Below are positions 25,268 to 37,550 of a stretch of 64,000 bases of DNA, in pieces; positions within the stretch are counted from its first letter, which is position 1; each line of letters starts with the position of its first letter. This stretch comes from Oehlia diaphana (lineage: Eukaryota; Glomeromycota; Glomeromycetes; Glomerales; Glomeraceae), in the NCBI GenBank assembly GCA_003833135.1, contig QZLH01000633.1, positions 1,040 through 65,039 on the forward strand. The letters run 5' to 3'. The notes beneath the pieces were generated by a model. That model was not told where the DNA came from. It was given only the letters and a program-made list of their open reading frames with translations, and did no database searches. Made by a program: the position numbers and the translations under genes.

Positions 25268-25352
25268 TATGTATATATATATATGTATATAATATTTGTA
25301 TATATATATATATATATATATGTATAATTTTTTTTTTTTTTTTTTTTTTTTT
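25268..25352. repeat. TA microsatellite followed by poly-T
   Basis: GTATATATATAT-type repeats run into an uninterrupted stretch of T. It lies about 75 bases upstream of the MATA-HMG start codon, within its presumed promoter. Similar A/T homopolymers sit just upstream of several genes here. Confidence 0.7.
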
Positions 25353-28300
25353 GTCGATAATAAACTTTAAAAAAATCTTTACAGCCTTTTTATAATATGG
25401 GCTTGTTTACCTAGTAGTAATTACCTGTATGCCATATTAAGAATTTCTGGTGACGAGAATTTCAAATCTCAAACTTTAATTACCCGAAAATGAACTTTTT
25501 GGAAGTGTTAACACACGAGTTTTTTATTGGTTCTTAAATAAAAAAAATTTATAAAAGTATTATAAAAATAATACTAATTTGGGGACAATGTAAAAGTACA
25601 TGATTGCCAAAAGGTTGCATTATCTTATATCTATTTTTCCGAATATTTTTGAAATAAATGAATAAAATTATAGAAAAAAGGCTTCTTATCTTCTTTATCA
25701 ATAAATTAAAATAAAATATTTACATTTTGTGATATCTTAAATAAATTTAGTTATAATTCTTTTTTTTTTTTTTTTTTTTAAAGTTCATTATCAAAAGTAT
25801 CAGAAAACCAAATATATATTATAATCGCTAAATACAATTAGGTAATGATTCGTATTTAATGTTTATAAATAATTATTATATTATTATTATATGTATTTTT
25901 TTTTTTTTTTCATTACTATTGTTATGTTATAATGAAAGCATTTTATTTTCAGTAAAATTGTACTTTTTTTCTTTTAAAAACAAAATTATTTATATCTTTT
26001 AAGTCTTTATCTCATTCCTTTATAAAAGAAACCTTTTACAATCCTTGTCTTTTAAAATTTTATAAGAATTTTAGAAATTAAATGCAGATAGTGATACATT
26101 ATATATATTTATATATTATAAGGCTTAAAATAGGAATAATGGTTAAATTACATTTACTACACTTAATATTATTTATTATTGAATATTTAAATAATAAATA
26201 AAGAAGTCATGAGGGTAGTACATTTATATAGTTTGTTAACCTCTAGACGCTTCTTTTTCCTTTTCTAGTTTCGTTTATCATCCTGTTTTTCTTTTTTTTC
26301 TTTGTAAATGTTTGTTTGCATTTGCAAAACAAACATAAGTACCAGTAAATTACTATATTTCATTTTGGCGTTTTAATATCTTGGTAATAAAGTTATCATG
26401 GCATACATGTTATTGATCAAAACCAATTTTTTATACATAACTGATGGTAATTTATGCGCGACGCAGCTTATATTAAATTTCATTTATTTGAAAATTTTAA
26501 ATAAAAAATTTGAAATTAATATTTTTCAATAAAAATATGCAGAAAATTTGAGGTATTGTAATTATAGAAAAAATATATATAATAATTGGGGTCCGATTTT
26601 TTAAGATTAAATATTCCAGTACTTTAGAAGGAAAAAAGATCAAGATCACCGCAAAGATAATTCGATCTGCTGTCATTCCATCAAAAGTATACGGTTAATG
26701 TACCAATCATATAATCGACAAATTATAATCTTTTTATTCACACGGAGTTTTTTTTGGTTAAAATAATCCCTAGTGTTACATTTTTTTAGTAACGTACTGC
26801 ACCTGCAAAAAATACCCTGGGTAAGTATACCTGGATTAAAATTACGTACAACTTTCATCTCTGAGAATACTAGAAACATTTAATATATGAAAATTTTTGA
26901 TTTATAATAATTATTAAATATGTTAATTTTTTTTTTTATAAACCTACATATTACGAATCTAATACTATATATTGAGAAAGGTATTTTAAAGCGGAGAGAA
27001 TAAATATTCTGGGTTACTGGGTAGGTATAATACAAATACCTTGTGCAATGCGGTACGATATAGTTGATTAAATTTTATAAATCAAGCATTAAAAAATTAT
27101 TTATTTATAATGAAAAAATTTTTTTCTTTTTTTTATTCGCATATAAAAATAAAGAAACACGAATAAACGAACGAATAAATAAATAAATGATTAATTAATT
27201 ATTAACTTAATTTGGTATTTATATATTTTTATATATTTTACCGAGTTCAATCGATTAATTTAAAGATGCACGAGTGATATTAGTTACAGCTAATAGATGA
27301 TTAGTCTAATCGACGGTAGATGTTTGCCTTAAACGTTCGCGTTGAAACTTGAAAGTAAGTCCATGGCAACTACCTTAAACCAGGTATGCTGTATTTATTT
27401 ATGATATTTAATTGAAAGAGTAACTATATTGTATCTTAGAAATTTAACCGAATCAAGTCACTACTCACTGAATACTGGGATACCCCATCGAAGTGTAAGA
27501 AAGAGCGTGATCAAGATTTAGTTTACTAAGGAGTTGAAGGAACAAGAAAGTATTTTAGTTGAAAGAAGCGTTGACAACGTATGCATACTATTCGTTGTTA
27601 ATAATGCATAAATTTTAAAACAAGGATATAAAAAAGTTTGATTATGCAATCCGTAATTCAGGGATGAAAAATTAAGTACGTGATACACTCATATTTATCT
27701 TATGTCGTACAGTCCCGAATAAAGACAAAGATTCCGGTATTTTCATTTCGACCACACATAGTCAACCAAACATTCTCCTAATGATGCGTGTTCAATGAAA
27801 CCGTATTATTATGACATTAATCATTTTTTTCGTTGTTTTTTCTTACTTGTTTATATGCTGATTAATTTATCGAGTCTATTTTATTAGTCACGTTTTCTAA
27901 CTCTCATTTTATTATTAGAGATATCTTCGAAAATAAAAAAAAAAGTCTTTTTAAAATTCCTTAGGGCATACAAACTTAATTTTTATAAGAATTTTGTAAA
28001 TGATCCGGTAACCCGGTTCTTATTTTTTTATTTTTGATTTTTTTCAAAAAATTTCATATGTATTAATTTCTTACCTGGTATACTCCTGGTATACTAATAA
28101 TATACAAAAAAATTTTTTTTTTTTAACAAAAACTGACCGCCAATCTTATTTCTAAGTAAGCTTGAATAGTGTTTCTACCGAAGAAAATATTAATCAAAAC
28201 TTGATGCAGTATGATGAAACAAACAAATGAAGAAATTTTATAGACTCTATAAAAATTTATTCCGTGGTTATTTTTTTATTCCATGTTAATTCCCTAAATG

Positions 28301-28991
28301 TTTCATATTTACGGAGTTTTTATAGGAATTACGGATAAAGTTTTTTACAAGATTACAGGATAATACCCAGTTCGTTTCAAGCTTTTTACTTTTCCCGTTT
28401 ATTTGCCGTCTTCAAAATGATTAAATTGTTGAATAATATGATGGAGGAAAAAAAATATAGTACATCATAAAAGTAAACGACAATAGGCCTCGCAAATTTT
28501 ATCGGTTGGTATGACCCGAAAAATTCATAATCTTATAATGTTTTGCAAGTTATATATATTATATAACAATTGCATTAAAATTGTATAATTTTAATTGTTT
28601 ATTTTTATTTTTTATTTTTTATTTTTTACTTTTAAGAAAAAGCAATAATCCTTTGGATTCAAATTATTCAGATTGGATGGTTTTCTAATTTTGAATAATT
28701 ATATATAATACTGTAAACGTCAGTGGTGCAGATAATATTAATCATAACTGATATAATATGAATATAAATTAATTCTTAATTCACGGCATATACCAACCAT
28801 TCGGAGGAAACTGAACTCTTGGCGTTTAATTATATCATAGTCTTATTAACTTAATGAGCAAAAAACCGAGTGTATGCGGCAAATCACCGATCGACAGAAC
28901 CGATTAAAAAACGAATGTCTATTAACTACTGATGATGAGCAAAATATCAGAAAAACTTGTTGCTTTTTTGCGATATTGAATTACGGTTCTA

Positions 28992-29123
28992 TAGTGAATC
29001 CCATGGTTTTGAGATTAAAATTCGGTATACTGTAGTGATATTGAAGGTCATTTTATTAAAAAAAATCTGTACTTGAACTTTTCTTCATTTATAGCAAGTT
29101 ATTCACTATATAAAAATTCACTA
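28992..29123. mobile_element. TA-flanked MITE, about 130 bases
   Basis: CTATAGTGAAT at 28989-28999 is matched exactly by ATTCACTATAG at 29116-29126. Read with TA target duplications (28990-28991 and 29124-29125), the element starts TAGTGAAT and ends ATTCACTA. A second ATTCACTATA copy lies just inside the right end. No coding. Probably Tc1/mariner-derived, though the inverted repeat is short. Confidence 0.45.
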
Positions 29124-31058
29124 TAGAGAAGAGTGAACTATAGGTGGAAAATATTACCTTTTTCCATGAATTCTCCCTCTTGTCTAATAGCATACTATTT
29201 CCGTGTTCTTCAAGTAAAAGGATTCATATTCATAAAGTTTATAAATCAGAGTTATAAATGAATACACGTATATATATATAAAAAAAGAGTATTTAACTGA
29301 AATATTAATACTGAAAATTTATTTAAATTCTTTTAATAAATAAAATACTTTAAATAAAATAATAAAAAGATAAAAAAACTGAAATATTTATTTTATAATT
29401 TCATTATATATAATAAAATTTGACTTTTTACTAAAATAAACTGTAAGAATATTACTTGCTCAATTGCAAGTACCGGAATTTTTAAAGTAATTTCAGTCAG
29501 ATTATAAAATTATTGATTCACCCGCAATAATTACTGCTGTTAAAAATGAGTAATTTAATATTAAATATTCGATGTGATTCTATAGTAGTGGAAGTTGTCT
29601 CAACTATATAATTGATACGTATATTCTAATGATAGTACGTATTATATGAACAAGACCACTCATGAAGAATGAATTTTAGATTTGCCTCTTTAAGATACTC
29701 TTTTTTTGAACATTAATTACGAATGACTTCTGGCACGAGAGTTACCAAATTAATTTAACTGCTATATCCTTAAATTCTTCTCACTTAAAAAATAAACGAG
29801 ATTAATCATGTCTTTTATATTTACATTCTGTAGTGGAATTCCAAATTTTGTGTTACATTTGTTACATTTGTTTACTATCAACGCCACTCTCATCATTTAA
29901 AATTATAAAATTTCATTTGTTGAATCAATTACTCCTATTGTATTAATTTTGAATTAAAAATTGCAAGTGGCTAAATAAGCGAAATGACGATTGCATACTG
30001 CACATGACATGCTTGAAACTGATTTCAATAATTTGGCGCGGAATATACAAATGGATTTCCATATGATTATTGTTTACGCTTGACAGCTAAAATGTTATTT
30101 GTAACACATAGTTTGACTTAATCAAGTTAAGGTAATAATAAAAAAAACGTTTAATTGATAGAAATTCTATGAATATATCAAGATTAGTAAATAATATATA
30201 TATATATATATATATAGTCAGGAGAAAAAAAAAAGATCACATTGTCCCATTAAAAGATAATATGAAACTACGATAAATATATTCATTATTTTAAAATCTA
30301 ATAAACAAGGACAGGGACTTTTAAACCGGATTCCGGATACTCACATGTATGTTTTAAAGATCTTAAGATCTATCCATCTATTCACGATAACAATATTTAT
30401 GTAGTAAAAAAACCAAATTTAGTACAATTATATATATATATATTTTATTCAGTTTATTCACATTGGGATACCAAATGATAAATTAAATTACTTATATAAC
30501 ATTTATTTACTGGGAAATATTTCATCATCTGACGTGATCAAATAGATATTTCCAATTAATTTTTATTATTATTACTTAAATTTTTTTACTTCTTTTTCGT
30601 TAATCATAAATAATTTATTTAATTCTTATGTGATTGGACTTTATTTTTAGCGAAATACGTTTACAAAATAATAAATGATCATCAATCGCTGACAGAATTC
30701 CAAGGAAGAATTCCCGAAGAATTTCAGATTATGCTCTTCGAATAGGTAGTCGAGATCAACAAACTAACCGAGATTGGATATATTAAAGTGGATCAGTGGA
30801 TCAATGGATCAATGATATCATTAAAAATTAATTTTAAACACCTCTTGGCAAAATAATTGTACTTTTATCGATTTGATCAAAAAAATTTCTAATATATACC
30901 ACTTTTTTGAAATGTTTCTTTTCAATTTCAAAAAAAAAACATTTCATTTATTGGTATAATTTATATATACATTTTATTTAATCCCTTCTTTATTAGAAGG
31001 TTTTATTTTATTCATCATTTTTCTGTTTCTTTTTTTTGACATTAGTTAAACGGGTACG

Positions 31059-34000
31059 ATGTCTGAAAGATTACGCGAATCTATGGTTGATTTTTCTATT
31101 GAGGAGAAGGGTCAGTTACCTTCAAATTCAAATGATGATGATATTATAGAAGATAATAATAAAAATGTCGAGGCTGCTTCTACCTCTATACCACAATTGA
31201 CTATGGAAAAATCAATATCTATTAAATATCGTACTCTGTAAGTCAATTTTAAATTTTGTGATTTTGTGTCACGACTCTCAAATGTAATTGAATTATATTT
31301 TGAATTCTTCACAGATCCATTCAGACTTCGGAAAGTATCCAGGCTCAAAAATTCCATTTAAAGAAAGAAAAACCCATAATTTCTCCCGATGGTAAAATTC
31401 CCCATTCTAATTATCGTGAGAACATTTTAGACAGATGATTAACATACACACTTACCTTTTTTACAAATAGATGAAATCGCTCAACTTGATTATCATACCC
31501 TTCCAGTAAATTTGATTTGGCAACGAGTTGAAAGCAATGCAATCCTCGGTCTAAATTCTCAAACAGTTACCCGTCGTCTTCAACATGATGGAAAAAACTT
31601 AATTTCTTCCCCTAAAAACAATGTAATATATAAAATCCTTGGCTATTTGTTTGGTGGATTTTGTAGTTTGCTTTGGTTCGCAGCTATTATCATGATCTTG
31701 TCATATCAACCATTTGGTATGCCAAATCCAGCTCCATTGAACCTTGCGTTGGGAGTGGTTCTGGTAAGAATTTAATTATAAAATATTATTATTCCTTTTC
31801 CTCGTTTGCTTCTAAAAACCAAATTTTATCTTTATTTGAATAGATAATTGTAGTAATTATTCAAGCCGCGTTTGGTGCGTATCAAGACTGGTCAACATCA
31901 AAGGTTATGAAGTCGATTAGAAATATGCTTCCCTCTGAAACACTCGTTATTCGTGATGGAAAGGTTCATAAAGTACTTGCGACTGGTAATGTTAATTATT
32001 ACAATCCTATGAATGAAATCTTTTCCGTACCAACAAGAGTGAATGATATTAATCGATCAAATTTTATATGACCCTCTGAAACTTGCAGATCTTGTTGTTG
32101 GAGACATTGTTCAAGTAAATATGGGTAACAAAGTTCCAGCTGATTTGCGTATTGTGGAAGTGACAGGCGATATGAAATTTGATCGTTCAATATTGACTGG
32201 AGAGAACGCACCAATTACTGCCACTGTGGAAGCTACAGATGAGAATTATCTCGAAACAAAAAACATTGCTTTGCTTGGCACTCATTGTACTAACGGAACT
32301 GGAAAGGGCGTTGTCGTCGCCACTGGTAATAACTTTATTAGTTTTACTCTGTTCAATTTTGGCAATCTTTTTTTACAATTGTTAATTTTATATTCACATA
32401 TCAGGTGATGATACCGTGTTTGGCAGGATTGCTAAGTTGTCATCTGCTACAGATTCAGAAACTACAATTCTTCAAAGAGAAATAACTCGGTTTGTATTAG
32501 TTATTGCTGCATTGTCCATTAGCACAGGAGTAATTCTTATGATCTTGTAAGTCTTTTTTTTTTAAATTAAATTTGTTATTATTAGTTTATATTTATTATA
32601 TTATTATATTCTATTTATTTACCTTGCGTTTTAATACTTTTAGGTGGGCTACATGGTTAAGAGTTACTTATCCGGGTTTCTTAAACTTTTCCGCCATGCT
32701 TGTGAATGCTATTTCCGTTATTGTGGCCTTCGTACCCGAAGGGATGCCTGTATGTGTCACATTATGCCTAACCTTAATTGCAAAGCGCTCTTTTCGTCAA
32801 AAGATTTTATGTAAAACGCTTCCCGTTGTGGAAACTCTTGGTTGTGTTTCTATTATTTGTTCTGTAAGTAAAAAAAAATTTATAAATCATTTTTCGATTT
32901 TAAAATAATAATTAATTATTTATTGATTATAGGACAAAACTGGCACTCTTACAGAGAACAAAATGTTTGTGAATAACGTGAGCTTTGTTACCAAGGAGAT
33001 GAAAACTCAAGAATGCAAGGATGCATTGAGTTCTACTGACCATCCAGAAAAAAAGGCAGTTAGAATTTTACAATTAACTGCCTGTTTATGTAACGCTGCC
33101 GTTTTTGACCCCGCTTCAATAAATCTTCCAGTATATGAAAGGGTTGTGAATGGAGATCCTACAGATTCTGGTCTACTTCGTTTTTCTGAAAACTTGAAAG
33201 GTATTGCTTATAAGTTGCTTATATTGTTCATCACCTTCAAAATCATTATTCATATTATTTAATTTATTTCTAAAAGAATCAACTACAGCTGATCGTCTTG
33301 AGTTTAAAACAATTTATCAAGTCCCATTTAATTCTAAAAATAAATTCGCAATCACCATTCACCGCTCTAGTGACGAATATAATGACCTAGAAACCTCACA
33401 ACTAGTATTTTTTTGCAAAGGTGCTCCTGAAGTTTTAATGGAACATTGCTCTTCCTATCTTCAACCAGATGGAAATGAAAAGATGCTTGATCATGAAAGT
33501 AAAGGTCTGTTGGAATCTATTCAAGATTCTTGGTCAAGGAATGGTCAACGTGTACTTTTACTGGCAAAGAAAATTATTCCAACATATATGTTCCCTGGAA
33601 AGTCAAAAAATGATGTTGAGATGACAAATTTAGCTTTATCCTTCAATAAGAATTTATGTATAGTTGGTTTAGTAGGAATTGTTGGTGAGAATTTTTTTTC
33701 TTATGTCAAAATGAAAAATTTCTTATGATTTTTAAAATCCTTAATTTAATTGCTCTCAAATTATAGATCCACCTCGTGTGGAAATTCCTGAAGTTGTCAG
33801 ACGATGCCGTAGAGCGGGAGTCAGAATTTTTATGGTTACGGGTGACTATTCTTTAACTGCAGAAACGATAGCTAGACAATGTGGTATTCTTACGAGTAAT
33901 AAAGTGGATAATATTGATGATATTATTGAAGCGGATAAAAATGGCACATCTATGATTCGTCAAAATTTAGATACTGAAGAGGATGATTATCAAAAAAATA

Positions 34001-35488
34001 TCAATTCTCTTGTATTGACTGGAAAAGATCTTTCCCAAAATTTAACTCCTAAACATTGGGATGCTATTGCAAATTATTCAGAAATAGTCTTTGCTAGAAC
34101 AACTCCGGAACAAAAATTAAAAATTGTAAGTTTCTTTCCTCATCCAAGTTTTTAGCTCAGTATAAAAATGTTACTATAACAAAGAAAATGTTGGTTTATT
34201 GAATAGGTAACTGAACTACAGCATCGAGACAATGTTATAGGAGTGACTGGTGATGGAGTGAATGATGCACCAGCATTAAAACAAGCAAATATCGGAATTG
34301 CCATGGGTTCAGGATCTGATTTAGCTATAGCGGCAGGAAATATGGTTTTACTTGATAACAATTTTTCGTCAATAATCGTGGCTATGGAAAATGGTCGACT
34401 CGTGTTTGATAATTTAAAGAAAGTTATATTGTATCTTTTGCCTGCCGGATCTTGGTCTGAAATGTGGCCTGTGGTGGTTAATGTCTTGCTTGGAACTCCA
34501 CTTCCATTGTCAGCTTTTCTTATGATTGTAATTTGTTGTGTGTATGTACATTTACAATCTTTTTCTGAAAATAAACGAAAAATCATCTTAAAATCATATT
34601 AACATTTACTATCTTTTTTTTGGGGGGAAAAAAGAACGGATATATTCCCATCACTTTCCCTTACACATGAAAAAGCCGAGTCTGATCTTATGTTACGAAA
34701 ACCGCGAAGAGCATCTAGAGATCATCTTGTAAATGTCAAATTGCTTTTACAGGCTTATGGATTTATTGGTATTATGGAAATGCTCTTTGCACATTGGATG
34801 TTCTTCACATATTTATCCATTTATGGTGGAATAACTTTCAGAGATACATTATTCGGTAAAGGATATAGTTTTTGAATATTGATTCTCTTATTTCTAAAAA
34901 AAAATAACATTTTTTTTTTATTATAACTAATAGCATATAACAACTGGGGAGATGGATTTATGGGAAAAACAATAGATGAACTTAATGAACTTAATGTTTG
35001 TATATTCTCAGTGTCAATATAATTAAACATTTTTTATTTAAAAACAATTTAATAATTAAAATTTATTATTTAATAGTACACGGGCCAAAGTGTATATTTT
35101 ATAACATTAGTAATTATGCAGTTTGGAAATCTCTTATCAATCCGAACACGACGCAGATCAATATTTCAAGCAAATCCATTTTCAGGACCTTCCAAAAATT
35201 TGTATTTATTTGGGGGAATGCTTATTTCCCTTTTAACTGCATTGATTATACTTCACGTACCTTTCTTTAATAATGTCTTTTATACAAGGTATGATGGATT
35301 CTTTTTTTATTGATCTTGATGTTGGTAATTAATGTTAACATTTTTTCAAAAATTTCATTAGACCAGTTCCAATACAATTTTACTTCATCCCTCTTGGATT
35401 TGCCGCATTTATTTTTGTTATGGATGAGATGAGGAAGTTACTTGTAAGAACCTATCCAAAATCATTTTTGGATAAATTAGCTTGGTGA
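31059..35488 (+). CDS. P2C (Na,K-ATPase-like) P-type cation ATPase
   Basis: Fifteen exons give 1093 residues with consistent phases: 31059-31237, 31315-31391, 31471-31763, 31844-31985, 32089-32325, 32405-32546, 32644-32863, 32933-33200, 33277-33684, 33767-34125, 34207-34541, 34635-34855, 34934-34995, 35077-35288, 35362-35488. Phosphorylated Asp431 lies in DKTGT; the actuator loop has TGE (267-269); the nucleotide domain has KGAPE; the hinge has TGDGVNDAP (789-797). M4 reads PEGMP (388-392). The order and spacing, and the ending MDEMRKLLVRTYP, match Na,K/H,K-ATPase alpha subunits, so it should pump monovalent cations across a membrane. M5 reads LLPAGSWSE and M6 CCVTDIFP: Asp889 aligns with animal Asp808, but the animal Asp804 position is Cys885. 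Exon 13 could instead end at 35010, adding five residues. No beta-subunit gene lies nearby. Confidence 0.93.
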
Positions 35489-36187
35489 AAGAAGTGACAG
35501 TCAAATTTCTAAAGCTTTTTTATTTGTAATATATATTGTAATATTTAAATGTATCTAATATCTAATAATTATAATAATTATATTTAGCTAATTGTGAATA
35601 TCTTGTTTATTTATCAATCAAGTTATTAACAAACGTTTTTTATATAATAAAACGTGTGTGTAATATATCATTTATACACAATTTAAAAATAATTCAAAAA
35701 AACGTGTGTTTTATTTGCATAACCGTCACCGTTCACGTTCACGTTGTCTATATTGTTGTTTATATTGTTGTTTATATTTATCTCAGAGACTTACGTGGTT
35801 TACGTGGCCATCTCTATATATAGGGTGGTGTGGTAGGCAGAATTTTTTTTTTTTTTGTTTTGTGTCCTTTGTCCCGGTTATGCCTATGTCTCTTGTTGGG
35901 ACTAGGCATGACGACCATTTCGACGGTTAGGATTTCTACCTACATAGTAGAGTTAGCATCTCTTTTTGTAATTGAGATTACTCTTTTTCGTAGTGCCCCT
36001 GTTTCTGTCTTCATTTTAAGAATGAAAATAAAAAAAAAACAAACGGTAAATATTTTTTAAGATTTCCCCATTCTTTCAGATGTTAATGTCTTTATTTTCT
36101 TTATTTTGCAATTTCAATGATCAATTTCTTATTAATAAAATTATATTTTTAGATATACTACTCTTCCTTTCCATAATGTTTATTAAA
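35489..36187. other. Intergenic region between convergent genes
   Basis: The shared 3' flank of the ATPase and DUF1769 genes. An AATAAAA word about 160 bases after the ATPase stop could serve in polyadenylation. A run of TATATTGTTGTT units lies at about 35750-35778. Short open frames here have no motif and are taken as chance. Confidence 0.5.
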
Positions 36188-37550
36188 TTAATCTTTGATA
36201 TCATCTTCCATATCATCTCGTTCAAAAGCCGCATTGAATTTATTACTATCAATCGAAGCAGCTGGCGATAATGACATTGGAGATGGTGATAAAAAAACCT
36301 CTTTTTTACTTTTCGTAGTAAATGGAAAGAGTGATGTTGGAGATTTTTGTGATGCCCACCTTGCACCGGTTTTTGGAGTGAAATTAACAATATCTGGATG
36401 ATTTTCAGGAGGTAATATTTCTTCTACATCATTAACATTTGATTCTTTAATAATATCCTCGCTTTTGCTCATCGTTATTGTATTGTCATCCTCTTCTTCT
36501 TTAACAAGAACCAATTGAAATACAACGACAAAAAAAACAATCGATGAGTCGCGTTTTTCGCCGCGTGTTTTACACACGTAACGAACAGGCTAGATTTTAC
36601 ATAAAAGGTGAGATATAACCTTAACAATATAGTTTAAATAAAACTTTTTTTTTTAAAAAAAATTTCATTTACTTGGCCTTCCCAATATTGTAGGACTCCA
36701 AGCTTAAATCCAGGTAACTATAAAAGAAGAAATGTTGTGTTCATTATATATTAATTAAAATTAAATGTAAATGAAAAAATAACATAATTACCGTTACAGC
36801 AACATCATTAAAATCTATATAAGAATTAAAGAAATCAAAATTCCATATTTGATTATCTTTAATTTGAAATTGTTTCCTGTTTGTTTCATTCTCAAAATAT
36901 TTTTTTCTTTCGGAAACATCTTTGAATTTTACACCTTCACTTGGACAGTTTACATCCTCCTCAATATGTTCACCATTTGAAGAAGGCCATGATGGCAACC
37001 ATTCATCACCTTTAATAATAGACTCTTCGTACAAGTTGATTTTATTCATGGTATAAACTAATGGACTATATGCCCATGGTTTATCACTATAAATGTCGGC
37101 TTGTAATCCAGGATCAATATATTGAAGAATCTTTAATCCTAAAGACGATCCCAATGGTAAATTAATCTTTTTATCAAAATCATTCTAAAAAAAAAAAAAA
37201 ATATTCAGTAAATGCTTTGGGATTATAAATGATGGTTGAAAATTGGAAAATAAATATTTTACACCAAAGACTATGTCGTCTGCTGTTAAATTATTTTCTT
37301 TAAATCTTCCTTGTACTTGAATAGAATATTTAACATTATATCCTTCAAAATAAGGACTTGATTCGATTCTTGTTGTACCTGATGGTGTTATTCCTTTAAA
37401 ATCTTTTATACGAATACATATTCTTCCAGTAAAATGTGATGTATTAATAAAATATGGGTGAGAATCATCATTTGGAAGCATTATTTTATGTTCTGCTGAA
37501 TCATATGATGATCCTACACTAATCTGTAATTTTAACTTATCTTTGTTCAT
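36188..37550 (-). CDS. DUF1769 family protein
   Basis: Four exons on the minus strand (37550-37263, 37184-36792, 36717-36673, 36589-36188) give 375 residues; introns of 78, 74 and 83 bases are GT-AG and phase 0. Family hallmarks in order: FTGRICIRIKDFKG, then YSIQVQGRFK, ADDIVFGNDFD spanning the first splice, LKILQYIDPGLQADIYSDK, PWAYSPL, and LPGFKLGVLQYWEGQPVRY spanning the third splice, then VFFVVVFQLV. This pattern is that of the fungal DUF1769 proteins (Pfam PF08588). The biochemical role is not something the sequence shows. The C-terminal 90 residues are acidic and Ser-rich, probably disordered. No signal peptide or transmembrane segment is clear. A 25-base A run sits 10 bases upstream of the start codon. 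Confidence 0.87.

Larger units (their letters stand above)
25193..31058. other. Gene-poor intergenic region, 5.9 kb
   Basis: No gene could be supported. The tract holds homopolymers, TA microsatellites and one TA-flanked MITE (both listed separately). A less AT-rich patch at about 27250-27600 has scattered stops in every frame and no motif. The last 200 bases are presumed promoter of the P-type ATPase. Confidence 0.55.

Noticed and set aside
27250..27600. Less AT-rich patch considered as a gene
   Set aside because: Stops in all frames and no splice pattern that leaves a sensible protein.
34152..34586. Minus-strand frame of 144 codons inside the ATPase gene
   Set aside because: Complement of the conserved hinge and M5 exon; a shadow of the real gene.
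35706..36060. Frames between the ATPase and DUF1769 genes
   Set aside because: Built from the TATATTGTTGTT repeat and T runs; no start context, motif or splice sites.
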